A DNA stretch of 32,660 nt from Patescibacteria group bacterium (GTDB lineage Bacteria; Patescibacteriota; Minisyncoccia; UBA9983). Positions 1 to 8,176 of this stretch are shown one piece after another. The DNA is taken from contig JAHIOX010000021.1 in NCBI GenBank assembly GCA_018895015.1, forward strand, positions 1 through 32,660. The letters are read 5' to 3'. A program made the position numbers and the translations under genes. Within the stretch, counting starts at the first letter, position 1, and each line of letters begins with the position of its first letter. Under the pieces are notes generated by a model. That model made no database searches. It worked only from the letters and a program-made list of their open reading frames with translations, and was not told the origin of the DNA.

Positions 1-32
1 TTTGTCGATAGATAAAATAGAAAAACAAGATT

Positions 33-323
33 ATGAATAGAAAAATCTACATGATTATGCCGGATACAACATACCCATTTGATTTGGGTAAATTTCACGC
101 GTTCATCCAAAATCTCTATAATCTTGGTTATATAAAAGCATGGTGGCATTATTTGCCCGGAGGACTCTATTTTGTAGATTCTGAATTAGAAGTTAATCAA
201 CTCTATAATCTTTTAATCAAGCATATGCCACTGAGGCAACATATAATTATGGAGGTTAATCCTAAAAATCAACAAGGGTGGCTGGCAAAACAAGCTTGGG
301 ATTGGTTTAAAAATTATAGATAA
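33..323 (+). CDS. hypothetical protein (96 aa)
   Basis: Complete ORF from ATG to TAA on the + strand; no family recognised. Confidence 0.55.
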   Translation: MNRKIYMIMPDTTYPFDLGKFHAFIQNLYNLGYIKAWWHYLPGGLYFVDSELEVNQLYNLLIKHMPLRQHIIMEVNPKNQQGWLAKQAWDWFKNYR

Positions 324-354
324 AGGGTTTCGTCCGCGATTCCTCCTGTACCCG

Positions 355-417
355 CGTCAACCTGCCACGTTGACATTTCGTTGACGTTTCGCCAAACGAC
401 ATCGTAAGTTGTTTGGC
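355..417. repeat. cluster of intergenic inverted repeats
   Basis: CGTCAAC(355-361)/GTTGACG(380-386), with a nested GTCAAC(356-361)/GTTGAC(369-374); then GCCAAACGAC(391-400)/GTTGTTTGGC(408-417), which pairs with one G-U. Confidence 0.6.
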
Positions 418-486
418 TTCCATCAAGAAATAGAGTATTCCATCTTCGTGCTATCGCTGGAAGTTGGTATAATCTCAATGGCGTGT

Positions 487-514
487 TGTGCAAGACCGAG
501 TCTTGCACATTTTT
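487..514 (+). terminator. terminator-like hairpin or REP-like palindrome
   Basis: TGTGCAAGAC(487-496)-CGA-GTCTTGCACA(500-509), perfect 10-bp arms, followed directly by TTTTT (510-514). Confidence 0.5.
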
Positions 515-564
515 GCATATTTGCCGGGCTTCGCGCGCTTGAGGGATTATGCTAAAATGAATTT

Positions 565-1086
565 ATGAATAATAAACACGAAAGACAAGAATGGAGAGAA
601 ACAAGCTTAAAAGGCAGAATGGCCGAGTCTTTGGTATATGATTTATTAAAAGAATCGGGGAATGAAGTTTATCGAATCGGATATGAAGCCATATTGCCCG
701 GCCTCGCGCGCATTGAAGAATCTTTTAAGCGCAATAGCGAGGTAGGCGAAAAAATAAGGTCCATTCCGGATTTCTTTGCGATTGATAAATCCGGCAATCC
801 GTATTTGGTTGAAGTGAAGTTTCGGTGGCATCCCTCCGGCCACGAAAATGACCTTAAAAAACTTGAAAGGATTAAAAGTTCTTGGGGCGAATGTTTTATA
901 TTTTTTGTAAATTGCTCAGAGAAACCCTATTTTCGAGTTAGTAAAACTCCGTATGTAAATAGTTCCGGCCAGCTTATTGCTGAATCGGTGCAAAATTTAA
1001 AATTTTTCGGAATCACGCAAGAGCTTTTGGATAAATTTGACGCATTAGTGGAAAAGTATTTAACTCCAACGCTTAATAAAACGTAG
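565..1086 (+). CDS. PD-(D/E)xK nuclease-like hypothetical protein
   Basis: 173-aa ORF with 'IPDFFAIDKSGNPYLVEVKFRW', a PD...ExK-type signature of restriction-endonuclease-fold proteins. Confidence 0.6.
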   Translation: MNNKHERQEWRETSLKGRMAESLVYDLLKESGNEVYRIGYEAILPGLARIEESFKRNSEVGEKIRSIPDFFAIDKSGNPYLVEVKFRWHPSGHENDLKKLERIKSSWGECFIFFVNCSEKPYFRVSKTPYVNSSGQLIAESVQNLKFFGITQELLDKFDALVEKYLTPTLNKT

Positions 1087-1153
1087 TACCGGAGGGCTAA
1101 TATTTAAAACTTAAGTGGATTTTTGTAATTATGCTAAAATAATTCAATAACCT

Positions 1154-1255
1154 ATGAATTACCTAATTTTAATTATTGCCGGGGTTGCGGGAATTATTAC
1201 GGGAAAATATTTTGCCACAATAATAATGTGCCGTTTTTGCGGGCAAGAGTTATAG
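1154..1255 (+). CDS. small putative membrane protein with CxxC (33 aa)
   Basis: Read from sequence: MNYLILIIAGVAGIITGKYFATIIMCRFCGQEL; preceded by TATGCTAAAAT at 1130-1140. Too short for the supplied ORF track. Confidence 0.35.
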   Translation: MNYLILIIAGVAGIITGKYFATIIMCRFCGQEL

Positions 1256-1298
1256 CAGAGGTTGTTTTTTTTGTTGATTGGTTATATTATTAATACAT

Positions 1299-1505
1299 AT
1301 GAAAAAGCGTCAAATTTCAACGAAAATAAAGGATATTTTTACTAGCGCTAAGATTGCGCAAGAGCATATCTCTAAGTTAAATCCGCAAGAAAAGGCCAGC
1401 CTTGAAAGAGGGTGGGATATTGAACATGCTTATTATTCAAGCTCTCTTGAAGGTAGCAAGGTTGATAAACGGGAATTTGAAAAGATGGCTAAGGATGTAG
1501 AGTAA
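1299..1505 (+). CDS. short protein with Fic inhibitory-helix motif; antitoxin-like or N-terminal part of a split Fic protein
   Basis: ATG at 1299 (MKKRQIST...); 'YYSSSLEGSKVD' matches the [S/T]xxxE[G/N] inhibitory motif; lies 17 nt before the Fic ORF. Confidence 0.55.
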   Translation: MKKRQISTKIKDIFTSAKIAQEHISKLNPQEKASLERGWDIEHAYYSSSLEGSKVDKREFEKMAKDVE

Positions 1506-1522
1506 TTTTATCTGTGACTTAA

Positions 1523-2161
1523 ATGAAGAGGCCGCAAACAGAAAGAGAATTGCAAAAAGGAGAGGCGATTGGAGTAATCCGAGCCTCTCGTTTTGTTAGA
1601 AAATGCGCGCACTCGCACAGAGAAATAAATGAGGGCTTAATTTTAGAAATTCATCGTGAAATTTTTAAAGATGTTTGGCCTGAAATAGCCGGAAAATATA
1701 GAGACGAAAATTTAGAAATAAGCAAGTCAAAACATTTGCCCCCGCATCATTCTAAAGTTTCTTCCTTGATGAATGAATTAGGTAAGGAGCTAAAACAGAA
1801 ATTGGAGGAATTAAATATTGCAGAGGGAATTATTCTAGATGTTGTTGACAATCTTAATGAAAAAACTTTTGAAGAGATAGAGAAAGTTATTAGGCTTTCT
1901 GCGTGGATTCATCATAAAATTACTCATATCCACCCATTTAGAGAGGGTAACGGAAGAACAGCCAGACTTGCTGGTAATTTTATTTTAGAGAGATATGGGT
2001 TGGTGGGCATTTCTATAAAAATAGAAAAAGAAAATAAAAATCAATACTGCAACGCACTCGCGCAGGTTGATAAATTTGAAGATTACGAGCCATTAGTCGC
2101 TCTTATTTCGGATGGTCTTATTGACAGGTACCATGGAGTGACAATGAAGCATTATAATTAA
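1523..2161 (+). CDS. Fic domain protein (putative AMP-transferase/toxin)
   Basis: Contains 'HPFREGNGRTAR', matching HxFx(D/E)GNGRxxR, plus 'GKYRDENLEIS' upstream. Confidence 0.88.
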   Translation: MKRPQTERELQKGEAIGVIRASRFVRKCAHSHREINEGLILEIHREIFKDVWPEIAGKYRDENLEISKSKHLPPHHSKVSSLMNELGKELKQKLEELNIAEGIILDVVDNLNEKTFEEIEKVIRLSAWIHHKITHIHPFREGNGRTARLAGNFILERYGLVGISIKIEKENKNQYCNALAQVDKFEDYEPLVALISDGLIDRYHGVTMKHYN

Positions 2162-2179
2162 AAATAATAATGTGCCGCG

Positions 2180-2203
2180 AACGGCTCAATGCGTTGAGCC
2201 GTT
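2180..2203. repeat. perfect inverted repeat between fic and dnaG
   Basis: AACGGCTCAA(2180-2189)-TGCG-TTGAGCCGTT(2194-2203). Confidence 0.7.
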
Positions 2204-2263
2204 GGAAAATTGCCTAAAAAGAGGCGGTTTTTTGACGTTGGCCACTCGGTGGCGCGTGTTTAT

Positions 2264-2292
2264 TTGATTTTAGGCGGGTTTTGGGGTATGCT
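2264..2292 (+). promoter_or_regulatory. putative sigma-70-type promoter of dnaG
   Basis: TTGATT (2264-2269), 17-nt spacer, TATGCT (2287-2292); ATG 11 nt after the -10. Confidence 0.5.
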
Positions 2293-2303
2293 AAAGACAA
2301 ATT

Positions 2304-4037
2304 ATGTCTTCTTCCTCTGTTGAGCAAATCAAATCGCGGCTTAATATCGTTGATGTCGTCCAAGGCTACATAAAACTTCAGAAAGCCGGGGCTAACTTGA
2401 AAGCCAATTGCCCTTTTCATTCGGAAAAAACTCCGTCTTTTTTTGTTTCTCCGGCAAGGGAATCGTGGCATTGTTTCGGCTGCAATCGCGGCGGCGACAT
2501 GTTCGCTTTCGTTATGGAGATTGAGGGCGTTGAGTTTGTTGAGGCGTTGAAAATTCTTGCCAGCCGCGCCGGCATTGAATTGGCGCCGATTGATTCCAAG
2601 CATAAAAACGAGCGCGCGCGCCTGCTAAAATTAATTGACGACGCTAAAAATTTTTACGAATCGGAATTGAAAAAAAATAAAGAAGCGATTGATTATCTCA
2701 AAGAGCGGGGATTAAAAGAAGAAACCATGAAAGAATTCGGCATAGGATTCGCGCCTGGTCCGCCGGCCAACGGATGGAGAAATCTTTACGATTTTTTGAA
2801 AAACAGAAGTTATTCGGATTCGGAAATGGAAAAAGCCGGGCTTGTCATTAAATCAGACAAGCCGCAAGCCGGCGATTACGACAGGTTCAGGAGCCGCATA
2901 ATGTTTCCTTTGTATAATTATTCGGGTCAAGCCGTCGGTTTTAGCGGCAGAATTTTTCACTTGGCGGTTTCACCGCCAAGTGGCGGTGAAACCGCCCATG
3001 GGCAAGCCAAGTACATCAATACCCCGCAGACTATTCTTTATGACAAATCAAAATTGCTTTACGGGCTTGAAAAAGCGAAGAATGAAATAAGAATAAAAGA
3101 CGGCTGTATTTTGGTGGAAGGGCAAATGGACGTTATAATGTCGCACCAAGCCGGGGTTAAAAATACCGTAGCGGTTTCAGGAACCGCTCTTACTGACGAG
3201 CATCTCAGAACCATTAAAAGATTGACTGAAAAACTTATAATGGCTTTTGACAGCGACGAAGCCGGGTTTAACGCGTCGTCGCGCGGGATTGATTTGGCGC
3301 TCGCGCAGGGGTTTGAGCTGAAAATCGCTTCAGTCCCTTTTGGAAAGGACCCGGCTGACGCGATTAAAGAAAATCCGGCGGAATGGGCAAAGGCGGTGGA
3401 AGGAGCGAAAAATATTATAGAATTTTATCTTGAGTCATTTACAAAATCCGTTCCGTTGCCCGAGTCCAGAAAAAAAATTGAAAAAATAGTTTTGCCGTAC
3501 GTATCGCTTCTGCCGAGCGAGATGGAAAAAGCCCATTGGGTGTCTGAAATCGCGAGGCGGCTTGGAATAAACGACGATGCCGTTTGGCAAGAATTAAAAA
3601 AAATAAAGTTTGAGCCGTCGCCTCTTCAAGAAAAAGGCGCGGTTCAAAGCGAAAAAAAAGTTTTATCCCGCCTGAATCTTTTAAAAAACCGCCTTATCGG
3701 TTTTATTTTCTGGCAGAAGGACAGCGAAGACGCGGAACTCAAAATGTCTTTTGATAAAATCATTAAAAGAAGAGGCCTTGATTTAAACGAGATTAAAGGT
3801 AAAATAGACATTGATAAACTTATTTTTGAAATAGAGCTTTTTTACGGCGGCAAGGATTCGCTTAAAGAAGAATTTGAAAGATTAGACCTTGAATTGTCAA
3901 AAGAAGAGCTAAGAACGAAACTCGGCCGGATAGCCGAAGCAATAAAAAAGGCGGAGCTGTCCGGCGATAAAATTAAAATGAAAGAAAATTTAAATGATTT
4001 TTACAATTTTACAAAAAAATTAAACGAGCTTAAATGA
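2304..4037 (+). CDS. dnaG: DNA primase
   Basis: N-terminal zinc finger '[25 protein letters not shown]'; Toprim motifs 'LVEGQMDVI' and 'AFDSDEAG'; next to a sigma-70 gene. Confidence 0.97.
   Translation: MSSSSVEQIKSRLNIVDVVQGYIKLQKAGANLKANCPFHSEKTPSFFVSPARESWHCFGCNRGGDMFAFVMEIEGVEFVEALKILASRAGIELAPIDSKHKNERARLLKLIDDAKNFYESELKKNKEAIDYLKERGLKEETMKEFGIGFAPGPPANGWRNLYDFLKNRSYSDSEMEKAGLVIKSDKPQAGDYDRFRSRIMFPLYNYSGQAVGFSGRIFHLAVSPPSGGETAHGQAKYINTPQTILYDKSKLLYGLEKAKNEIRIKDGCILVEGQMDVIMSHQAGVKNTVAVSGTALTDEHLRTIKRLTEKLIMAFDSDEAGFNASSRGIDLALAQGFELKIASVPFGKDPADAIKENPAEWAKAVEGAKNIIEFYLESFTKSVPLPESRKKIEKIVLPYVSLLPSEMEKAHWVSEIARRLGINDDAVWQELKKIKFEPSPLQEKGAVQSEKKVLSRLNLLKNRLIGFIFWQKDSEDAELKMSFDKIIKRRGLDLNEIKGKIDIDKLIFEIELFYGGKDSLKEEFERLDLELSKEELRTKLGRIAEAIKKAELSGDKIKMKENLNDFYNFTKKLNELK
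2958..3012. repeat. nested palindromic element inside dnaG
   Basis: GGCGGTTTCACCGCC(2963-2977)-AAGT-GGCGGTGAAACCGCC(2982-2996), perfect 15-bp arms; overlaps CACTTGGCGG(2958-2967)/CCGCCAAGTG(2973-2982), GCCCATGGGC(2994-3003), and outer ACTTGGC(2959-2965)/GCCAAGT(3006-3012). Confidence 0.85.
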
Positions 4038-5188
4038 AAAAAAATAATAAAAAAATAGCCAAAAAAGAGCCAAAAAAACCAAAAAAGCCGGTCGCGCCAA
4101 AAAAGCCGGCGGGCGTTAAAAAGACTAAAAGGGAAATCACTGAAGAAAAAATCGGCGAACTCATGCAAAAGGGAAAGATGCGCGGGTTTATACTTTATTC
4201 GGAAATCATGAAAGTTTTTCCCAGCATTGAGGAAGACGTGGCTTTGCTGGAAGAGATTTACGATAAATTTCAGGAATTGGGGCTTGACGTAATTGAAGGA
4301 ATGGAGCTTTTGGGAACGGCTTCAAAAGATGACAAAAAATTAATAGAAGGGCTTGATAGAGTTTCGCTTGACGCCGTTCAGATGTATTTGAAAGAAATCG
4401 GCGAAATTTCTCTTATCAGCGCTTCCAAAGAAAAGGAACTGGCAAAAAGAATTGAGCAAGGCGATGAAGAAGCGAAAGCCATACTGACAAAAGCGAACCT
4501 GCGCTTGGTGGTTTCAATCGCGAAAAAATACATAGGCCGAAGCCCGGATTTATCGCTTCTTGATTTAATCCAAGAAGGCAACTTCGGGCTTTTCAAGGGC
4601 GTTGAAAAGTTTGACTGGAGAAAGGGGTATAAATTTTCAACCTACGCGACATGGTGGATAAGGCAGGCGATTACCAGGGCTATTGCCGACCAGGCGCGCA
4701 CAATCAGGATTCCGGTGCATATGGTTGAAACAATTTCAAAATACAAGCAAGTGGTAAGAAGATTGGCCCAGGATCTCGGGCGCGATCCACTGCCTGAGGA
4801 AGTCGCCACTGAAATGAACATAGATTTGGAAAAAGTGCATCATATCCAGCAAATTGACCAAGCTACAATTTCTCTCGAGTCTCCGGTCGGAGACGAGGAA
4901 GATTCCACTTTGGAGGAATTTATTAAAGAAGAAAAAATTCTTTCGCCGGCGCAGCAGACCTCCCAGAAATTTTTAGTTGATCAAATAGAAAATATTTTAA
5001 AAGATTTATCGCCAAAAGAACAAAAAATTTTAAGAATGAGATTCGGATTGAACAAAGAAATTCCGCATACTTTGGAAGAAGTCGGAAAAGAGTTCGGAGT
5101 AACGCGCGAGCGCATCAGGCAGATTGAAGCAAAGGCGCTGGAAAAAATACGCCAGCATGACATGTCCCATCGTTTGGAAAATTATTAA
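4034..5188 (+). CDS. rpoD: RNA polymerase sigma-70 family factor (RpoD-type)
   Basis: '[41 protein letters not shown]' (region 2) and C-terminal '[28 protein letters not shown]' (region 4); ATGA overlap with dnaG. Confidence 0.97.
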   Translation: MKKNNKKIAKKEPKKPKKPVAPKKPAGVKKTKREITEEKIGELMQKGKMRGFILYSEIMKVFPSIEEDVALLEEIYDKFQELGLDVIEGMELLGTASKDDKKLIEGLDRVSLDAVQMYLKEIGEISLISASKEKELAKRIEQGDEEAKAILTKANLRLVVSIAKKYIGRSPDLSLLDLIQEGNFGLFKGVEKFDWRKGYKFSTYATWWIRQAITRAIADQARTIRIPVHMVETISKYKQVVRRLAQDLGRDPLPEEVATEMNIDLEKVHHIQQIDQATISLESPVGDEEDSTLEEFIKEEKILSPAQQTSQKFLVDQIENILKDLSPKEQKILRMRFGLNKEIPHTLEEVGKEFGVTRERIRQIEAKALEKIRQHDMSHRLENY

Positions 5189-5218
5189 AGCCATAAATAC
5201 CGCCTTGCTTTAAAATAT

Positions 5219-5226
5219 GATATAAT
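5219..5226 (+). promoter_or_regulatory. putative extended -10 promoter element
   Basis: TGATATAAT-type sequence ending at 5226, 8 nt before the ATG at 5235. Confidence 0.4.
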
Positions 5227-5234
5227 TTATTTAT

Positions 5235-7163
5235 ATGCTCAAAATAAATAAATTAATTATTTTTTCATTTCTTGTTATTTTTTTTTATCTCTTTGCGCCA
5301 AATCAGTATGTTTTTGCAGGCGTTACTCCCGATTGGAATATCAGCTTCAGCTGGGACGGAACAACTGTTAATAATGGCGGCCAATATGTTTTTCCATTAA
5401 ATACTGCCGGCGGCGGTTTTTATCAATGGCCGGGCGGCAATGCTTATGGCGAAATATACAGAGGCGCTCCGCATAATTCTGTTAATATCACTGGTCATTA
5501 TTTAGGCTATGGCGGAAGTATTTCTAATCAAAATGATTTTTGGCCGGCTTATGGTCATTATTTTGTTGTAATACATGAAGTTGGCCCCAATACTGATGTT
5601 TCTCAAATAGTAAACTGGTTTGAAACTGGCGCTGGCAATTCCCCGGAACACTGGGGAATTATTGAGTTTGATGTGGTGGAATCAATAGAAGTTCCGTTGT
5701 ATACGCAGGTGATATCGCAGTATCCGTCAGAAATAGCAACTGAATCTTGGTTTGATTTAGATTACGCCGAGGGATTGGCCGGCAATTATAAATGCGGTTC
5801 TAAAATCAGACAATGCGGCTGCGCCATCACCTCAATCGTAATGGTTGCCAGATATTACGATATAACTGAAGCTCAAGGACAAGACGTTAATCCAGGGGAA
5901 ATAAACGAGTGGTTAAGAGATGAACCAGGAGGCTACATTAACGGTGATGTTAATTGGATAGCCGGAGCGCGATATGCTGACTGGAGAATCGCGTACGCGA
6001 AAACCGACAAAAGTATCAATAACTATACGTTATTAGATCAATACCTTAACCAAGACAGTCCTGTCATCGCAAAAGCAAATTCTGGCAGAGGCGGGATATA
6101 TCGCCAGCACTTTTTTGTTATTGACAATAGACTCGCTTCAACTTACGGCGTAAAAGACCCTACTTGGTATAACACCAAAACGCTTGATGAAACAACAGAC
6201 ATCAATAATCATATTAGAGGATACGAAAATGGATTTGACGGATTAAGAATCTACAAAAAAGGAAATGGCATCGCTCAAAGCGCCATGACTATTGTTTTGG
6301 GTTCGCCAGCAGAACTTTTAATTACCGATTTATCAGGCAGAAAACTCGGCAAAGACGCAAATGGCATTGAACACAGCGAAATACCGAACGCATGGTATTT
6401 TGAAGACGGTATTGACGACCCGACAGGAGAAAATCCGCCGTTGCAGGAAAACAATAAAATTATCCAAATATTGGAACCGCAAGACGGAGAATACAAATTA
6501 GAAGTAATCGGCACAGGAGAAGGCGATTATTCGCTTGACGCTAATTTTTACGATACTCAAGGCAATGTAAATAATCAATCGTTTCAATCGGAAACAGCTA
6601 TTGGCTATATAGCCAGCTATGATATTTCTTTTAATTCCTCGGATTCGGCAAGCAATATCGTTGAGTTAATAGACAAAATTCCTCCCGAAGCGAAAATTTA
6701 TTTCAATCCAAACACGCAAGAATTAGAAATTAAAGGTACGGACAATACCACTGTAAATCCTATCATTTCTATTATTGAGGACACTGACAAACAAGCTATT
6801 TATCAAATTCAAGATGAAGCCGGAAATACCACAAAACTTGTTTTTGAGAAAATCAAACAGCATGGTAAGGGAATTAAAGCTGAATTAAATAGCGTTCAAT
6901 ATAATAATGAATCGCCAATAGAATTGCCAAAAACAGATTTAAAATATGAATGGTCGTTAAATAAAGACGGAGCAATAAAAGAATTGGAGCAAAAGATAAA
7001 GGTTGAAAGCAGTTTTGATATTAAAGCGAAGTATAGCCATCAAAAAGACGAAACGGAAATAAAAATCAAACTTCAAAATCAAAAAGAGCAAATACAAGTT
7101 TTTCCCGGAATTAAAATCATCAAACTGATTACGGAATTAGGAGTTTTGAGCTTTGAATATTAG
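5235..7163 (+). CDS. secreted C39-like cysteine peptidase domain protein
   Basis: N-terminal hydrophobic signal segment; 'QCGCAITSIVMVARYY' (catalytic Cys-like) and 'RQHFFVIDNR...VKDPTW' (His/Asp-like), as in Peptidase_C39_2 domains; long C-terminal extension. Confidence 0.65.
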   Translation: MLKINKLIIFSFLVIFFYLFAPNQYVFAGVTPDWNISFSWDGTTVNNGGQYVFPLNTAGGGFYQWPGGNAYGEIYRGAPHNSVNITGHYLGYGGSISNQNDFWPAYGHYFVVIHEVGPNTDVSQIVNWFETGAGNSPEHWGIIEFDVVESIEVPLYTQVISQYPSEIATESWFDLDYAEGLAGNYKCGSKIRQCGCAITSIVMVARYYDITEAQGQDVNPGEINEWLRDEPGGYINGDVNWIAGARYADWRIAYAKTDKSINNYTLLDQYLNQDSPVIAKANSGRGGIYRQHFFVIDNRLASTYGVKDPTWYNTKTLDETTDINNHIRGYENGFDGLRIYKKGNGIAQSAMTIVLGSPAELLITDLSGRKLGKDANGIEHSEIPNAWYFEDGIDDPTGENPPLQENNKIIQILEPQDGEYKLEVIGTGEGDYSLDANFYDTQGNVNNQSFQSETAIGYIASYDISFNSSDSASNIVELIDKIPPEAKIYFNPNTQELEIKGTDNTTVNPIISIIEDTDKQAIYQIQDEAGNTTKLVFEKIKQHGKGIKAELNSVQYNNESPIELPKTDLKYEWSLNKDGAIKELEQKIKVESSFDIKAKYSHQKDETEIKIKLQNQKEQIQVFPGIKIIKLITELGVLSFEY

Positions 7164-7164
7164 C

Positions 7165-8172
7165 ATGCTGAACAAAAAAAATGCAATAATTTTAATATTG
7201 ATATTAGTAATGGCGGGAATTGCCGGTTATTTTTTCTTTTTTCAAAAAGAGAAATCGATTGAATGTTTAGGCGAGAAAAGAGATGTATTTTACAAAATAG
7301 AAGAAAAAGAAAGCCCGTTGGCGGATGTAGTTATCGCGATTGACGATAAATCCACAAAGGAAGAATTATTCTCTTTTAAAATTGAGAATATACGTAAAAA
7401 TTATCATCCTATTGAATTGCATCAATGCGGTATTTATGTAATAAGGATGTTTAATTACGATCCGAACAAAGTGGAACAAAAGCCCGATTACAAATCAGAA
7501 TTATGGAGGTATTCATATACAGGAAACGGGGAATCTGTATTATTATTTCATGAAATAATTTCACAAGACAAATATAAGTCGTATTATGTCACAGATTTTC
7601 GAATTGATTCTTTTGAAAAATATCTTGTATTGGAAAAAGGCTATCTCGGCAAAGAAGATTACAGTTTGGTTGTCAAAGATTTAAATACCAAGAAAGATGT
7701 TTTTACATTATTATCCAAAGATTTACAAAGAATGAACCCTAATTTTATCGGTGTTTTTGATATGCTTGAATGGTCTGAGGATGGACGATATTTCTGGGGA
7801 AGCGTTTCCGATGGCGCTTATGTCAACGGATATTTCAGAATAGATACTCAAAATTGGAAAGCTGATATTTATGAAGCTCCGGATGGAGCTATGGGCGGCT
7901 CTCCTTTGAATATCAACACCGGTTATCTTCCAGTCCAACCCGGACAAGTTTGGACTGGAGATTACCAATTAACTGAAGAGTTAAAAGAACAATACAAAAA
8001 AGAAGGAAAAAAATCCCAGCTTTATCTTTATAATCTTTTTACTAAAGAAAAAACGCTTGTAGAGACAACAGATGAGCCGCTCTTTTGGTTTAAGCCCGAA
8101 TGGATTTCCGACATCGAACTTGAATATTATGTTCCGTCTGGAGAGAAAAAAGTGTATAATATAAAGCAATAA
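7165..8172 (+). CDS. membrane-anchored hypothetical protein
   Basis: ATG at 7165, immediately after the previous stop; N-terminal TM segment 'AIILILILVMAGIAGYFFFF'; extracellular part not recognised. Confidence 0.6.
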   Translation: MLNKKNAIILILILVMAGIAGYFFFFQKEKSIECLGEKRDVFYKIEEKESPLADVVIAIDDKSTKEELFSFKIENIRKNYHPIELHQCGIYVIRMFNYDPNKVEQKPDYKSELWRYSYTGNGESVLLFHEIISQDKYKSYYVTDFRIDSFEKYLVLEKGYLGKEDYSLVVKDLNTKKDVFTLLSKDLQRMNPNFIGVFDMLEWSEDGRYFWGSVSDGAYVNGYFRIDTQNWKADIYEAPDGAMGGSPLNINTGYLPVQPGQVWTGDYQLTEELKEQYKKEGKKSQLYLYNLFTKEKTLVETTDEPLFWFKPEWISDIELEYYVPSGEKKVYNIKQ

Positions 8173-8176
8173 TTTT

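Noticed and set aside
314-508. Antisense ORF of 64 aa (MQDSVLHNTPLRLY...) as a gene
   Set aside because: It spans the inverted repeats and the terminator-like hairpin; no recognised family. Repeat-derived open frame is more likely.
1500-1525. Simple frameshift joining the two Fic ORFs
   Set aside because: The first ORF ends in TAA at 1503-1505, and the catalytic frame has its own TAA at 1520-1522 just before its ATG. A single indel would not restore one chain without also removing this stop, so two genes are preferred.
2214-2603. 129-aa minus-strand ORF over dnaG
   Set aside because: Antisense to a confidently identified dnaG; typical shadow ORF.
4034-4130. Lys/Pro-rich, A-rich start of the sigma factor as a recoding or slippage site
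   Set aside because: The frame is open and the K/P-rich N-terminal tail is a plausible ordinary feature; no alternate frame product is evident.
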